This document shows positions 50,436-59,126 of a DNA stretch of 64,000 bases, piece after piece (the stretch's first letter is position 1; every line of letters begins with the position of its first letter). Both the position numbers and the translations under genes were made by a program. The notes beneath the pieces were generated by a model, which was not told the origin of the DNA, made no database searches, and saw only the letters and a program-made list of their open reading frames with translations. The stretch comes from Weissella confusa. GTDB lineage: Bacteria > Bacillota > Bacilli > Lactobacillales > Lactobacillaceae. Location: the NCBI RefSeq assembly GCF_004766315.1, contig NZ_PVSN01000003.1:1-64000 (forward strand), read 5' to 3'.

Positions 50436-51236
50436 ATGAACAAGATTATGAAGACGTCTGTTGCATTGGTTGCAGCAGGTATGATTGGCGGTGTTGTCGC
50501 ATCAGCAACGACTGTTTCAGCAGCATCATACAAGAGTGAATTGAAGACTAAGGGTAAGTTGACCGTTGGTTTGGAAGGAACATACGCACCATTCTCATAC
50601 CGTAGCGATTCAGGTAAGTTAACTGGATTTGAAGTTGAGTTGGTTAAGGCTGTTGCTAAGAAGATGAAGTTGAAGCCAGTGTTTGTTCAAACAAAGTTCG
50701 ACTCATTGGTAGCCGGTTTGGATGCTAAGAAGTACGATGTTGTGTTTAACAACATGTCAATCACGCCAGAACGTAAGAAGGCTTACGCATTTGCGCAAGA
50801 ATACTTGTTCACTGAGTCAGTAATGATCACGAAGAAGGGTTCAAAGATTAAGGATTACAGCGATTTGAAGGGTAAGAAGGCGGCACAAACGTCATCATCT
50901 GACTTCGGTCAAGTTGCTACTAAGGCTGGGGCAACGATTGTGTCAGCACCTGGTTTTGCGGAAGCGTTGGACTTGGTTGATTCAGGTAAGGCTGACGTGA
51001 CGTTGAACTCACAAGATTCATGGGGCGTTTACAAGAAGGCCCACCCAAAGACGGATTTGCAAGCTAAGGTAACGAAGGCTTTGGGTGAGACGACTGCTGC
51101 ACCTATGCTTGATAAGAAGGATAAGAAGTTGGCCGCTGCAATTACAAAGGCAGAAAAGTCTTTGCAAAAGGATGGCACAATGAAGAAGTTGTCAGAGAAG
51201 TACTTCGGTTCTGATTTGACCACTGAGAAGAAGTAA
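50436..51236 (+). CDS. Amino acid ABC transporter substrate-binding protein (SBP_bac_3)
   Basis: This 266-residue exported protein has a signal peptide at residues 1-31 ending near ASATTVSAASY with no lipobox Cys. The binding domain has GKLTVGLEGTYAPFSYRSDSGKLTGFEVELVKAVAKK, FVQTKFDSLVAGLDAKKYDVVFNNM and APGFAEALDLVDSGKADVTLN. It is probably the working partner of the permease and ATPase at 47.5-49 kb, since the neighbouring paralogue is frameshifted. A terminator follows. Confidence 0.9.
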   Translation: MNKIMKTSVALVAAGMIGGVVASATTVSAASYKSELKTKGKLTVGLEGTYAPFSYRSDSGKLTGFEVELVKAVAKKMKLKPVFVQTKFDSLVAGLDAKKYDVVFNNMSITPERKKAYAFAQEYLFTESVMITKKGSKIKDYSDLKGKKAAQTSSSDFGQVATKAGATIVSAPGFAEALDLVDSGKADVTLNSQDSWGVYKKAHPKTDLQAKVTKALGETTAAPMLDKKDKKLAAAITKAEKSLQKDGTMKKLSEKYFGSDLTTEKK

Positions 51237-51248
51237 AACGCTATAATA

Positions 51249-51286
51249 GTCCCATGGATAACCGTTATCCATGGGACTTTTTTGAT
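51249..51286 (+). terminator. Rho-independent terminator
   Basis: AGTCCCATGGATAAC and GTTATCCATGGGACT form a perfect 15-bp stem with T6. TATAAT just before it may start the acylphosphatase transcript. Confidence 0.9.
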
Positions 51287-51298
51287 AGGGGAAAGGCT

Positions 51299-51574
51299 AT
51301 GGTAGAAGCAAAAAGCATCGTTGTGACAGGGCGTGTTCAAGGGGTTGGTTTTCGCTATTTTACGAAAATTTTGGCCGATCGTTTGGGTGTTACAGGTGTG
51401 GTTTGGAATGCCTCAGATGGCTCTGTTCGAATCGAAGCGCAGGGTGATGAGGTGGCGATGAAGGACTTCGTGAATGGGGTGAGTGTGTCGCCATCACCGT
51501 ATGGTCGGGTTGATTCGGTTACGTCTGAGGCGATTGATGTGTCGCCAGAACGACGTATTTTTAAGGCAATTTAG
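51299..51574 (+). CDS. acyP: Acylphosphatase
   Basis: This 91-residue enzyme hydrolyses acylphosphates. The phosphate loop GRVQGVGFRYFT contains the catalytic Arg, and VVWNASDGSVRIEAQG contains the catalytic Asn. The length is standard. ATG 51299 has GGGGAAAGG upstream; the earlier frame start (51254) lies in the preceding terminator. Confidence 0.93.
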   Translation: MVEAKSIVVTGRVQGVGFRYFTKILADRLGVTGVVWNASDGSVRIEAQGDEVAMKDFVNGVSVSPSPYGRVDSVTSEAIDVSPERRIFKAI

Positions 51575-52192
51575 CGACGTATACCAATCTGCTTTTTGGG
51601 GTCTTAAATCGACCGTTGTGTTAGTTAAAATTTAGTGTTTCAGCTTGACGTTGATCCGCCGCTTTTGGGTTCGGATTGACGTCTTTTTTGTCGCTTTTCG
51701 GTGTGTGTTTGAGGTGCTGTTTTGGTTGCTTAAGGTGGTGGATTTTTGGTTGTGTTTGGCTTGCTTTTTGATGGGGATGGTTTGTGCTTTTTGTGCGACT
51801 GATCGTTTCGAATGGTGGTGATTTTTGACATTGGTTACCGTCGAAATCTGATATCGTCGTGGGCACCAATATGCAACTAAATGCATAAACTGCATACACG
51901 TTTTTGCATATAAATGCATACGGAGTAACCGTGTAAAAAGGCCGCTTTGGTCGTGTGAAAACGTGAAAATCCTTTATATTTTTAACTGAACGCCCCGTTC
52001 AACAGATGTAACGTGTAACACGTGTAAACCCTGCTTTAAACGCCTTTGTTTGGCGAAATTGTATAATACAACATAAATATTAAGGCGTGATTTCCCCTAC
52101 CCTACCCCTGTGGATAACTCGGTATTTCTTGCTTACGGCGGGTACTTCGGGTAAGCTGAATTGTCGGAAAAACTTTTTGGAGGTTTTTGAGA
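51575..52192. other. Long strand-skewed intergenic region with short repeats and a DnaA-box-like site
   Basis: Bases 51,620-51,830 are extremely G/T-rich on the plus strand, with many GGTTT/TTTTGG runs. A minus-strand frame there is just Lys/Gln/Pro/Thr-rich and lacks a ribosome binding site. ATGCA/TGCATA occurs about five times at 51,870-51,921. TGTAACGTGTAACACGTGTAA follows at about 52,005. A -10-like TATAAT lies at 52062-52067, probably for menA, and TGTGGATAA (exact DnaA box) at 52109-52117. I see no credible gene or terminator for acyP. Confidence 0.5.
52109..52117 (-). promoter_or_regulatory. DnaA-box-like 9-mer
   Basis: TGTGGATAA is the complement of the perfect DnaA box TTATCCACA. 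It is a single copy in this spacer, so binding is possible but an origin is not indicated. Confidence 0.45.
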
Positions 52193-53086
52193 ATGACTTT
52201 GAAAACATGGTTGAAATTCGTTGAAATTCAATCTTTGGTAGCGAGTGTATTGCCGTTGGTATTGGGTAACTTATACGCGGCAATTACTTATCAACATATG
52301 AATGCGGTGCTAGCGATTGTGTTTGTGATCGTTGCATTTGCCTTGCAGATGGCAGTGAATGTTTGGAACAATTTGCAGGACTTTAAGTCAGCCACAAGTG
52401 AGGAATGGAAGAACGGTGTGAACAACATTGTTGGCTCGGGTGGCATCACACCACGCCAAGGATGGACAACGTTGATTGGGTTGGTGTTGATTGTGGCAGT
52501 TGGTGGCCTTTGGTTGGTGTCACAAACGGGTATACCATTGTTGGTGATGGGGCTGATTGGTTTCGTCGTTGCATACTGGTATGCAGGTACGCCGTTGCCA
52601 TTGTCACGTACGCCTTTTGGTGAATTAGCCTCTGGTTTGACAATGGGGTATTTAATTTTCCTAAGTGCAACCTACGTGAACGTTGCGCCAACATTTACGA
52701 CTGAATTGGTGTTACACGCAATCGTTGCATCAGCTATTTCTTGGTTCGCGATCGGCGATATTATGTTGGCAAATAACATCGGTGATTACGAAGAAGACCT
52801 GGCTGAGAATCGTCACACGTTGGTTTGGTACCTTGGTAAGGAACGAGCCGTTAAGGTGTTTGGTTGGATTTATTTGGCTGGTTACATTGTTTTGATTTTG
52901 GCGGTCGTTTTGCGTATTTTGCCATGGCCGGCATTGATTACGTTGGTCTCATTCCCAATCGTTATGAAGAACACGAAAGCCTTCCAAGCGAACCCAATTA
53001 AGCCAAACTTTCCGCAAGCAATTAAGAATGCGGTGGTCATCTCATTGACTTTGGCAATCGGTTTGGTTGTTGCGCTATTCATTTAA
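52193..53086 (+). CDS. menA: 1,4-dihydroxy-2-naphthoate polyprenyltransferase (MenA-like UbiA family)
   Basis: This 297-residue membrane enzyme has about nine hydrophobic segments. First Asp-rich motif area: NVWNNLQDFKSATSEEWKNG. Second: DIMLANNIGDYEEDLAENRHTLVWYLG. It would attach an isoprenoid chain to dihydroxynaphthoate in menaquinone synthesis. The first motif is degenerate (NNLQD for N-D-x-x-D), so the substrate is less certain. ATG 52193 has GGAGG nine bases upstream; TTG 52187 is rejected. A terminator follows. Confidence 0.85.
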   Translation: MTLKTWLKFVEIQSLVASVLPLVLGNLYAAITYQHMNAVLAIVFVIVAFALQMAVNVWNNLQDFKSATSEEWKNGVNNIVGSGGITPRQGWTTLIGLVLIVAVGGLWLVSQTGIPLLVMGLIGFVVAYWYAGTPLPLSRTPFGELASGLTMGYLIFLSATYVNVAPTFTTELVLHAIVASAISWFAIGDIMLANNIGDYEEDLAENRHTLVWYLGKERAVKVFGWIYLAGYIVLILAVVLRILPWPALITLVSFPIVMKNTKAFQANPIKPNFPQAIKNAVVISLTLAIGLVVALFI

Positions 53087-53106
53087 TATTTTGAACAACG
53101 CAAAAA

Positions 53107-53146
53107 AGCTGCCCGCTCAAATTTAAGAGCGGGCAGCTTTTTTTGT
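53107..53146. terminator. Bidirectional terminator
   Basis: AAAAAAGCTGCCCGCTC pairs with GAGCGGGCAGCTTTTTT between converging menA and mprF. Confidence 0.92.
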
Positions 53147-53147
53147 G

Positions 53148-55679
53148 TTAATCCAATTCAACACCAGGGTTATCAATTAGCAACAAAGCGATCATGACGA
53201 AGATGATGTTTGAGTGGTTTGAGTAAGCAATGTAGTAAGGTTGCCAATCGCTGGCGAACTTACGCTTGTAATGACGCAAACCTTCGAACGAGTAAATCGC
53301 AGAACCAAATTGGAAAATAAGGTTGGCGATACGTTCGCGGATGAAACTGTGTTGGTACAAGCCAACGTTAGCTAGTGGCGACATGCCAAGGTTGAACGTC
53401 TGATAACCGGCATCGCGGGCATATTCGAAAGTCTTAACGAACAGCACGTCCATCGTACCGTTTGGTGATTCCTTCGTGAAACGCATGAGATCGACGGTCA
53501 TTTGATTTTCCGTGTGAGACGTAACCAAGGTTGCAAAGGCGACGATATGGCCGTCAGGGGCCTTTAAAACGCCAATGCCGTCACGCTGGAGGTAATGATC
53601 ATCGAAGAACCCCAATGAATAACCTTTTTCTTCACGACCGTTCAACCATTCGTTTGAAATGGCGCGCAACTCAGTCATTAGCGCAGGGCTGAATGGTGGT
53701 TGCAGAACTTCGTATTCAAAGCCAGCCGCGGCCGCTTGGTTGATTTCACTACGGATATTCGCAAATTTCTTACCAGCGGTCTTGAAATTCACGGTATCAA
53801 CGCGGGCTTCTTCACCGAGTTTCATGAAGTTATAACCAAACTCGTGGGCAATCATGGCGATTTGCTCTGAGACCTCATAGAAAATTGGCATATAACCCAG
53901 ACGGTCGGCTTCGGTGATAAAGGCGCTCATAGCAGCCTTGAAGTCATCGGCGTTACCAAATGGATCACTCATGACGGCGGCCTTGTTGTTGATGAGACGG
54001 AATTGAATGGCGACGGAATCTTCAGCACCTTCCTTTGGTTGGTAGTAGAAGAGACGCTTGTCGCCCAAGAAAATGAGGTTCGTGTAGTGGTTATCGCCGA
54101 TTGCGAGGACCTTTTCGACACGTTCTTCATCGAGTGCTTCACCTAATAATTCACGCTTGCCTTGCAAGTAAGCGATAAATCCTAGCGCGCCAAGGCTCAC
54201 AGCGACAATTGTTAGGAAGCCAATCACCCACCAATGGAATGATGGCAACAACAACAGCCCTGTAGAGCGGAAATGGAAGTGCGCTGACACAACTGGCAAG
54301 TTGGCCAGTCCGATCAACAGATAAGCGATAAACAAAATGCTGTAAATGGCGCCGTCGATTAAACGAGATTCCCAGCTGTACACCAGTTGCTCACGTGTCA
54401 AACGTGGCTTGATGAATAATGTGGCAAGGAATAAAGCGCCAACCAGAATAACTGGTGTGATATGACTACGTGAAATGATGACATAGACAAACGTGATTGC
54501 TAGCAAAATGAGTGTTGGCACGTAGGCGCGCTTTACTTTGCTGGCGATACCACGTCCAGCCATAATCAACATGAATCCCAAGAAAATGTTAGGGACTTGC
54601 GTTAGGAAATTGCTCGTCCAAGGACTGAAGCGTTGCAAGAATGTAATTGATTCTAGCGTGCCGGGCAGTGCGCCAACCAAAATCATGGCGATACCCATTA
54701 AGTAGAGTAAGAAAGCATCAACTTTTTGAATAACTGAGCCGGCGATTATTCTTGGGACACCGCGGAATGAGGTGTTCACATTAACCAAAGCGCCACTGAT
54801 GCCTGCAATTACGGCGATGATGCCAGGGATTGCCGTGTAGGCCAATCGGTAGAACATAATCCATAGGAATGCGACTGCTGAATCGATACCGAGATGTTGC
54901 AAACCGAAGAATATGAAGATATCGAATGTACCATAACCACCAGGCACCAACGTAATGAGGCCAATGATGCGAGCGGCAATAAATAGTGGCACGAGCTCAA
55001 GTAATGTTGTTGGAAGGTGCATCACGGCACCGAATGCTAGGAATGCAGCCGTGCTACCGAGCCATTCGAATAATGAAGCGCCGACCGTCTGAGCGAATCG
55101 ACGTTTTGTGACCGGAAACGCGAGGGTTTTCCAATTGCGAATTGTGACAGCAACCCCGATGAATGGTAGCAACATACCGATCAACAAAATAAAGGCGTAG
55201 TCAGCAACGGGCGCGTTTGGCCAGAAGATAAGTGTCGCAGCGAAGCTTAACAAGCTGGCGATACCTAGACCGAATGTGCCTTGCCACCAGTGTTGGCGGA
55301 TTGTGGCTGATTCTTGGACGGAACGGCTGTTAAACAGGCGCCCGCGCAACCAGCTCATCACGATGTCGGCAATTCCGAACGCATTGTTTAAGTTGGAGAC
55401 GGTCCAACTTTCGAACCAAAACTGGCGACCTTGTGGCGCGTTGTTGACGTCGTTATCCTGAAAAATTTTGCGTAGCACCCAGTCTGATAAGACGCCAGTG
55501 CTTGCGCCGACTAAACCGATCAAAAAGATACTGATGGTTAGGCTGAGGGGTAATTCTGCCAAAATGGCGACGATACTTTCTGGCGGAATGTGTTTGATTA
55601 ATGCTCCTAACTCGAACAATGCGACGAACGCGACCCCGATAATGAAGATTCGCCTGAAATTTAGAAAACTAGATTTCAT
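53148..55679 (-). CDS. mprF: Phosphatidylglycerol lysyltransferase (MprF)
   Basis: This 843-residue bifunctional protein has an N-terminal flippase region of about 12-14 membrane segments (residues 8-510; FGIADIVMSWLRGRLF, VPGGYGTFDIFIFFGLQ). The C-terminal cytosolic DUF2156/GNAT-like lysyltransferase (about 530-830) has GDKRLFYYQPKEGAEDSVAI, MSDPFGNADDF, FYEVSEQIAMIAHEFGYNFMKLGEEA and FNLGMSPLANVG. It adds Lys from Lys-tRNA to phosphatidylglycerol, lowering surface charge and giving resistance to cationic peptides. It lies 2 bases after the alpha/beta hydrolase gene, so the two are likely coupled. Confidence 0.95.
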   Translation of the reverse strand: MKSSFLNFRRIFIIGVAFVALFELGALIKHIPPESIVAILAELPLSLTISIFLIGLVGASTGVLSDWVLRKIFQDNDVNNAPQGRQFWFESWTVSNLNNAFGIADIVMSWLRGRLFNSRSVQESATIRQHWWQGTFGLGIASLLSFAATLIFWPNAPVADYAFILLIGMLLPFIGVAVTIRNWKTLAFPVTKRRFAQTVGASLFEWLGSTAAFLAFGAVMHLPTTLLELVPLFIAARIIGLITLVPGGYGTFDIFIFFGLQHLGIDSAVAFLWIMFYRLAYTAIPGIIAVIAGISGALVNVNTSFRGVPRIIAGSVIQKVDAFLLYLMGIAMILVGALPGTLESITFLQRFSPWTSNFLTQVPNIFLGFMLIMAGRGIASKVKRAYVPTLILLAITFVYVIISRSHITPVILVGALFLATLFIKPRLTREQLVYSWESRLIDGAIYSILFIAYLLIGLANLPVVSAHFHFRSTGLLLLPSFHWWVIGFLTIVAVSLGALGFIAYLQGKRELLGEALDEERVEKVLAIGDNHYTNLIFLGDKRLFYYQPKEGAEDSVAIQFRLINNKAAVMSDPFGNADDFKAAMSAFITEADRLGYMPIFYEVSEQIAMIAHEFGYNFMKLGEEARVDTVNFKTAGKKFANIRSEINQAAAAGFEYEVLQPPFSPALMTELRAISNEWLNGREEKGYSLGFFDDHYLQRDGIGVLKAPDGHIVAFATLVTSHTENQMTVDLMRFTKESPNGTMDVLFVKTFEYARDAGYQTFNLGMSPLANVGLYQHSFIRERIANLIFQFGSAIYSFEGLRHYKRKFASDWQPYYIAYSNHSNIIFVMIALLLIDNPGVELD

Positions 55680-55681
55680 AA

Positions 55682-56392
55682 TTAGTGCTCCTTAAGAAAT
55701 TGACGCACGATGTTTGAGAAAACCAACGGCGAAAATTGAATGAATAAATGTGTTTTGAATGGCGCGACGTATAGTGTGCCGTTGCCCAAGGCGTGTGCGA
55801 TGTTTAGGGAGTGGCGTCGCTTGATGAAGTCGAATTGACCAACTAAAACAAGCGTTGGCGCCATGACCGTCTGCAAATCGCGCTTGGAAATGCCAGGTGT
55901 TTTAAACATGAGGCTGGTTTGTTGCCAACGGGCCTCGAAGAATGGATGGAGATGTCGTAACTTGCCTAACAACCATTCAATCCAACTGGCAATCAGAACA
56001 ATTGGCTTTGTTAATCCGTTGATGGTCAGATTAGGGGCGTTCAAAACTAATGCGTGAACACGCGTCGGATTATCCAGCGTGTAACGCAATGCTAAGTTGG
56101 CGCCGTCGCTATATCCCAAGATGCTCCACGTCGAGACATTAGTTGCGATTCGCAATGCTTCCAAATCGGAGGCTAACAGCTGGTAATTGAGCTGCGACTG
56201 GGTATTCGTTGATTGCCCGTGCCCGCGCGCGTCTTGCGTAATGACATAAAAGTCATGTGCAAAGAGGGGGAGGTAGGCATTGAAGTCTTGTTGCGATCCG
56301 TTGTTACCATGTAATAACAGCAAGGCTGGTTTTGTAGGTGAGCCGTATGTTTGATAATCAATTTGGCTACCATCTTTAGTATGCAATTTCAT
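55682..56392 (-). CDS. Alpha/beta hydrolase
   Basis: This is a 236-residue soluble hydrolase. The oxyanion loop is LLLHGNNGSQQDF, followed by DARGHGQS. The nucleophile elbow LGYSDGANLALRYT has Ser in GYSDG, and VLVGQFDFI carries the candidate acid. The catalytic His is probably in FKTHLFIQ near the C-terminus. Substrate unknown. It is the first gene of a two-gene unit with mprF. Confidence 0.87.
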   Translation of the reverse strand: MKLHTKDGSQIDYQTYGSPTKPALLLLHGNNGSQQDFNAYLPLFAHDFYVITQDARGHGQSTNTQSQLNYQLLASDLEALRIATNVSTWSILGYSDGANLALRYTLDNPTRVHALVLNAPNLTINGLTKPIVLIASWIEWLLGKLRHLHPFFEARWQQTSLMFKTPGISKRDLQTVMAPTLVLVGQFDFIKRRHSLNIAHALGNGTLYVAPFKTHLFIQFSPLVFSNIVRQFLKEH

Positions 56393-56627
56393 ATAAAATG
56401 CCTCGATATGTTAATACTTATTATTTTACACAAAAAGCCTGTGGATAACTTGTGGAAAGTTTGTTCGCATGACAATTGTCACGTGCAACTGTTTGTTAGG
56501 TTAAACTTAATTAATAAGTGAAGAAAATCACAACGCCCATAAACGGGCATTTGCGGCGCGTTTTGGTATAATGAAATTCATTAGGTTGCCGACTTTTTAG
56601 TCGGCAATCGCGGGGAAACTATAAAAA
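56393..56627. other. Intergenic with DnaA-box-like site and hairpin
   Basis: TGTGGATAA (56440-56448), complement of an exact DnaA box, is followed by TGTGGAAAG, a partial second box. A strong hairpin TTGCCGACTTTTTAGTCGGCAA at about 56585-56606 precedes the next gene but lacks a T tract after it. It may be a leader structure. Confidence 0.45.
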
Positions 56628-57761
56628 ATGAAAAGAGGTAGGCGTGTGTTACAGCAATTGAGACAATCACGACTCTTGTATTGGACAGTGGAATTATTGG
56701 CTGCTGCCCTCTTGATCTTGGTTGTAACGCAGTTGAGTTTTATACTCGAACCGATTGGGAAATTTATCGGGGCAGTGTTTGTGCCGCTGATTGTATCGGG
56801 ATTCTTCTATTACTTGTTGAACCCGATTGTTGGGCTGCTTGAAAAAGTTCGTGTCGGCAAGTTTCATTTGAATCGCGTCGCATCAATCGCAATTGTGATG
56901 GTATTGCTAGTCGCTTTGATTGTTGCTGCGTTTATGGCGTTGGTGCCAGCATTGGCGACACAAGTTGGTAAGTTAGTTGATAATGCGCCGGGATTGATTA
57001 GGACATCGCAAAGTTGGATTGCGCAACTAAGCGAAACAGACTGGGTGAAAGACATTGGCGTGAATGCTAATCTGCAGGATTTACAAGCCCAAGTGAAAAA
57101 GTACGGTGAAACATTTATCTCTGGCACTGCAAGCAGTTTGAGTACGTTGATTGGGACGATTACCAGTGTAACAATCACGGCTGTTACCGTCCCGGTTATG
57201 ACGATTTATATGTTGAATGACGGACAGAAATTAGTGCCGTTCCTGCAAAAAATATTCCCAGGCCGAAATGAGGGGCGCGTCGCTGAGATTTTGGGTCGTT
57301 TAAACAAGACAATTGCGCAATATATCAGCGGACAAGCCATTGAGATGATTTTCGTTGGTGTGGCGACGACGATTGGTTACTTTATTATTGGGCAAAATTA
57401 CGCGCTACTTCTTGGTATCTTTGCTGGGCTAACGAACCTGATTCCATATGTTGGACCGTATATTGGGTTGGTGCCCGCAATCTTTGTGGCGTTCACCCAG
57501 GATATTTGGCAAGTTGTTTGGGTCATTGTGGTGGTGTTGATTGTGCAACAAATCGATAGTAACTTAATCTATCCACGCATCATGGGTGCATCGCTAAACA
57601 TTCACCCGTTGACGATCATTATCTTGCTGTTGGCGGCTGGGAACATTGCCGGTATTGCTGGTATGATTTTGGCTGTGCCATTCTATGCAGTTGTGCGAAC
57701 GGTTATTGTTTACGCTTGGCAACTATGGCAAATTGAAAAACAACAACGAACAGAAGCCTAA
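56628..57761 (+). CDS. AI-2E-family (PerM/YdiK-like) transporter
   Basis: This 377-residue membrane protein has seven to eight hydrophobic segments and the conserved AI-2E C-terminal blocks (GIFAGLTNLIPYVGPYIGLVPAIFVAF; QQIDSNLIYPRIMGASLNIHPLTIIILLLAAG). Members export AI-2 or act as Na+/H+ antiporters; the substrate is not predictable. The start is either ATG 56628 or GTG 56646. The second has AGAGGTAGG close by, so the start is uncertain. A terminator follows. Confidence 0.87.
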   Translation: MKRGRRVLQQLRQSRLLYWTVELLAAALLILVVTQLSFILEPIGKFIGAVFVPLIVSGFFYYLLNPIVGLLEKVRVGKFHLNRVASIAIVMVLLVALIVAAFMALVPALATQVGKLVDNAPGLIRTSQSWIAQLSETDWVKDIGVNANLQDLQAQVKKYGETFISGTASSLSTLIGTITSVTITAVTVPVMTIYMLNDGQKLVPFLQKIFPGRNEGRVAEILGRLNKTIAQYISGQAIEMIFVGVATTIGYFIIGQNYALLLGIFAGLTNLIPYVGPYIGLVPAIFVAFTQDIWQVVWVIVVVLIVQQIDSNLIYPRIMGASLNIHPLTIIILLLAAGNIAGIAGMILAVPFYAVVRTVIVYAWQLWQIEKQQRTEA

Positions 57762-57762
57762 A

Positions 57763-57799
57763 AAATGGCGCTACTTCTTGCGAGGTAGCGCCATTTTTC
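57763..57799. terminator. Bidirectional terminator
   Basis: AAAATGGCGCTACTTC…GAGGTAGCGCCATTTT between converging genes. Confidence 0.9.
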
Positions 57800-58134
57800 T
57801 ATTTAACGTGAGTCACGTAGTAGTCAGCCCAGATACGCATCGCTTCATGAACGTCTTGTAGTTGTTGCCCAACGTCAGTTAATGAATATTCAACGCGGGG
57901 TGGGGATTCAGGATAAACGGTGCGGGTCACAATTTTGTTTTCTTCTAGCCATTTCAAATTGCTAGTCAGCACTTTTTGCGTGATGCCCAGCTTCTTTTGC
58001 AATTCGCTAAAGCGGAGCGTCCCTTCCTCTAATAAGAGGTTAACGATGTCTGGACGCCAACGATTGCGATGGAGTTCGTTAAGGGTCACGAGCTTCTCGG
58101 CAATTTCTGGGGTCATGTCGATACTGAACGTCAT
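57799..58134 (-). CDS. HxlR-family transcriptional regulator
   Basis: This 111-residue winged-helix protein has the HxlR pattern (NRWRPDIVNLLLEEGTLRFSELQKKLGITQKVLTSNLKWLEENKIVTRTVYPESPPRVEYSLTDVGQQL). Typical HxlR proteins have a Cys near the N-terminus for redox sensing, and none is present. The start at 58134 has AGGAGA upstream. It is divergent from the SnoaL-like gene with palindromes between them, so it likely controls that gene. Confidence 0.9.
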   Translation of the reverse strand: MTFSIDMTPEIAEKLVTLNELHRNRWRPDIVNLLLEEGTLRFSELQKKLGITQKVLTSNLKWLEENKIVTRTVYPESPPRVEYSLTDVGQQLQDVHEAMRIWADYYVTHVK

Positions 58135-58179
58135 TGGGTGTCTCCTTGTTTTTTTCTGTGAAGCTAATGTATCACACAA

Positions 58180-58216
58180 TAGTTTCTTTAGGGAAACTAT
58201 GCCACTTTAAAGTGCC
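58180..58216. promoter_or_regulatory. Two adjacent palindromes, probable HxlR operators
   Basis: ATAGTTTC-TTTAGG-GAAACTAT (58180-58201) and GCCACTTTAAAGTGCC (58201-58216, one mismatch) lie between the divergent regulator and the SnoaL-like gene. Confidence 0.6.
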
Positions 58217-58298
58217 TACTTATGCAATTTATCCGCGTGCGATATATTATAGGCATAGACAAGAACGATTTTGAAAAAGTACTTGGAGGTACGAAATT

Positions 58299-59069
58299 AT
58301 GACCCATACAGATATTGCAAAAGCATTGGTTGGTACATTTGTTTCAGGTGATATCGCGGTTGCTGAAGCAAGTGCGTTGCCTACCTACAAGCAACACAAT
58401 TTGAACTTTGGGGATGGTCGTGATGCGTTTATTGGCGCAGTTAAGGGTTTGCAAGAAGCACCTGTGAAGACAACGTTGGAAACGGTTCGTTCATTTGAAG
58501 ATGGTGACTTTGCCGTTTTGCAAAACGTTGTGAACTTTGCCGGTTCAGGTGATCAAGTTGCCTTTGATGTTTTCCGCTTTGAAGGTGACAAGATTGCGGA
58601 ACACTGGGATAACGTGGCTAACGTGGTAGCACCAAACCCATCAGGTCACACGCAATTCGACGGTGAAACGGTTGTGACTGATTTGGACAAGACTGACGAC
58701 AACAAGCAATTGGTATCAGACTTCGTTCGCGACGTTTTGCGTGGTGAAAAGCCAGAGAAGCTACCAGAATACATTGCTGGTGAAGACTACATCCAACACA
58801 ATACAGACATTGCTGATGGTTTGACGGGCCTTACAACGGCCTTTGCAGCGATGGCTGAACAAGGCGTTGCCATGGTTTACGACAAGGTATTCAAGGTCTT
58901 GGGCCAAGGAAACTTTGTATTGGCGATGGGGGATGGTGAATTTGCCGGTAAGGCAGTGACATTCTACGACCTATTCCGTGTTGCTGATGGCAAGATTGCA
59001 GAACACTGGGATATCATTGAAGAAATTCCGGCCCGAGACAAGTGGGCTAACGACAACGGTAAGTTTTAA
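58299..59069 (+). CDS. Tandem SnoaL-like (NTF2-fold) protein
   Basis: This is a 256-residue cytosolic protein made of two similar SnoaL-like domains (about 3-122 and 133-256). Each has a helix start, YIQHN/YKQHN, a central beta sheet and a closing FRxxDxKIAEHWD motif (FRFEGDKIAEHWD; FRVADGKIAEHWD). Such predicted aldol-condensing/ketosteroid-isomerase-like proteins are of unclear substrate. They are often regulated by HxlR and linked to quinone or electrophile stress. GGAGG lies upstream. Confidence 0.85.
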   Translation: MTHTDIAKALVGTFVSGDIAVAEASALPTYKQHNLNFGDGRDAFIGAVKGLQEAPVKTTLETVRSFEDGDFAVLQNVVNFAGSGDQVAFDVFRFEGDKIAEHWDNVANVVAPNPSGHTQFDGETVVTDLDKTDDNKQLVSDFVRDVLRGEKPEKLPEYIAGEDYIQHNTDIADGLTGLTTAFAAMAEQGVAMVYDKVFKVLGQGNFVLAMGDGEFAGKAVTFYDLFRVADGKIAEHWDIIEEIPARDKWANDNGKF

Positions 59070-59126
59070 TTACCGTATTTTTGGATTGGATTGTATATGT
59101 TTTAAATAGACACGGTAAAATTTTTG

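Noticed and set aside
51621-51919. Two overlapping 92-95-residue minus-strand frames rich in Lys/Gln/Pro/Thr
   Set aside because: Both arise from the strand-skewed low-complexity region, lack a ribosome binding site and resemble no protein.
52109-52117. oriC
   Set aside because: Single DnaA box, no dnaA/dnaN/rpmH context and no box cluster, so an origin is not claimed.
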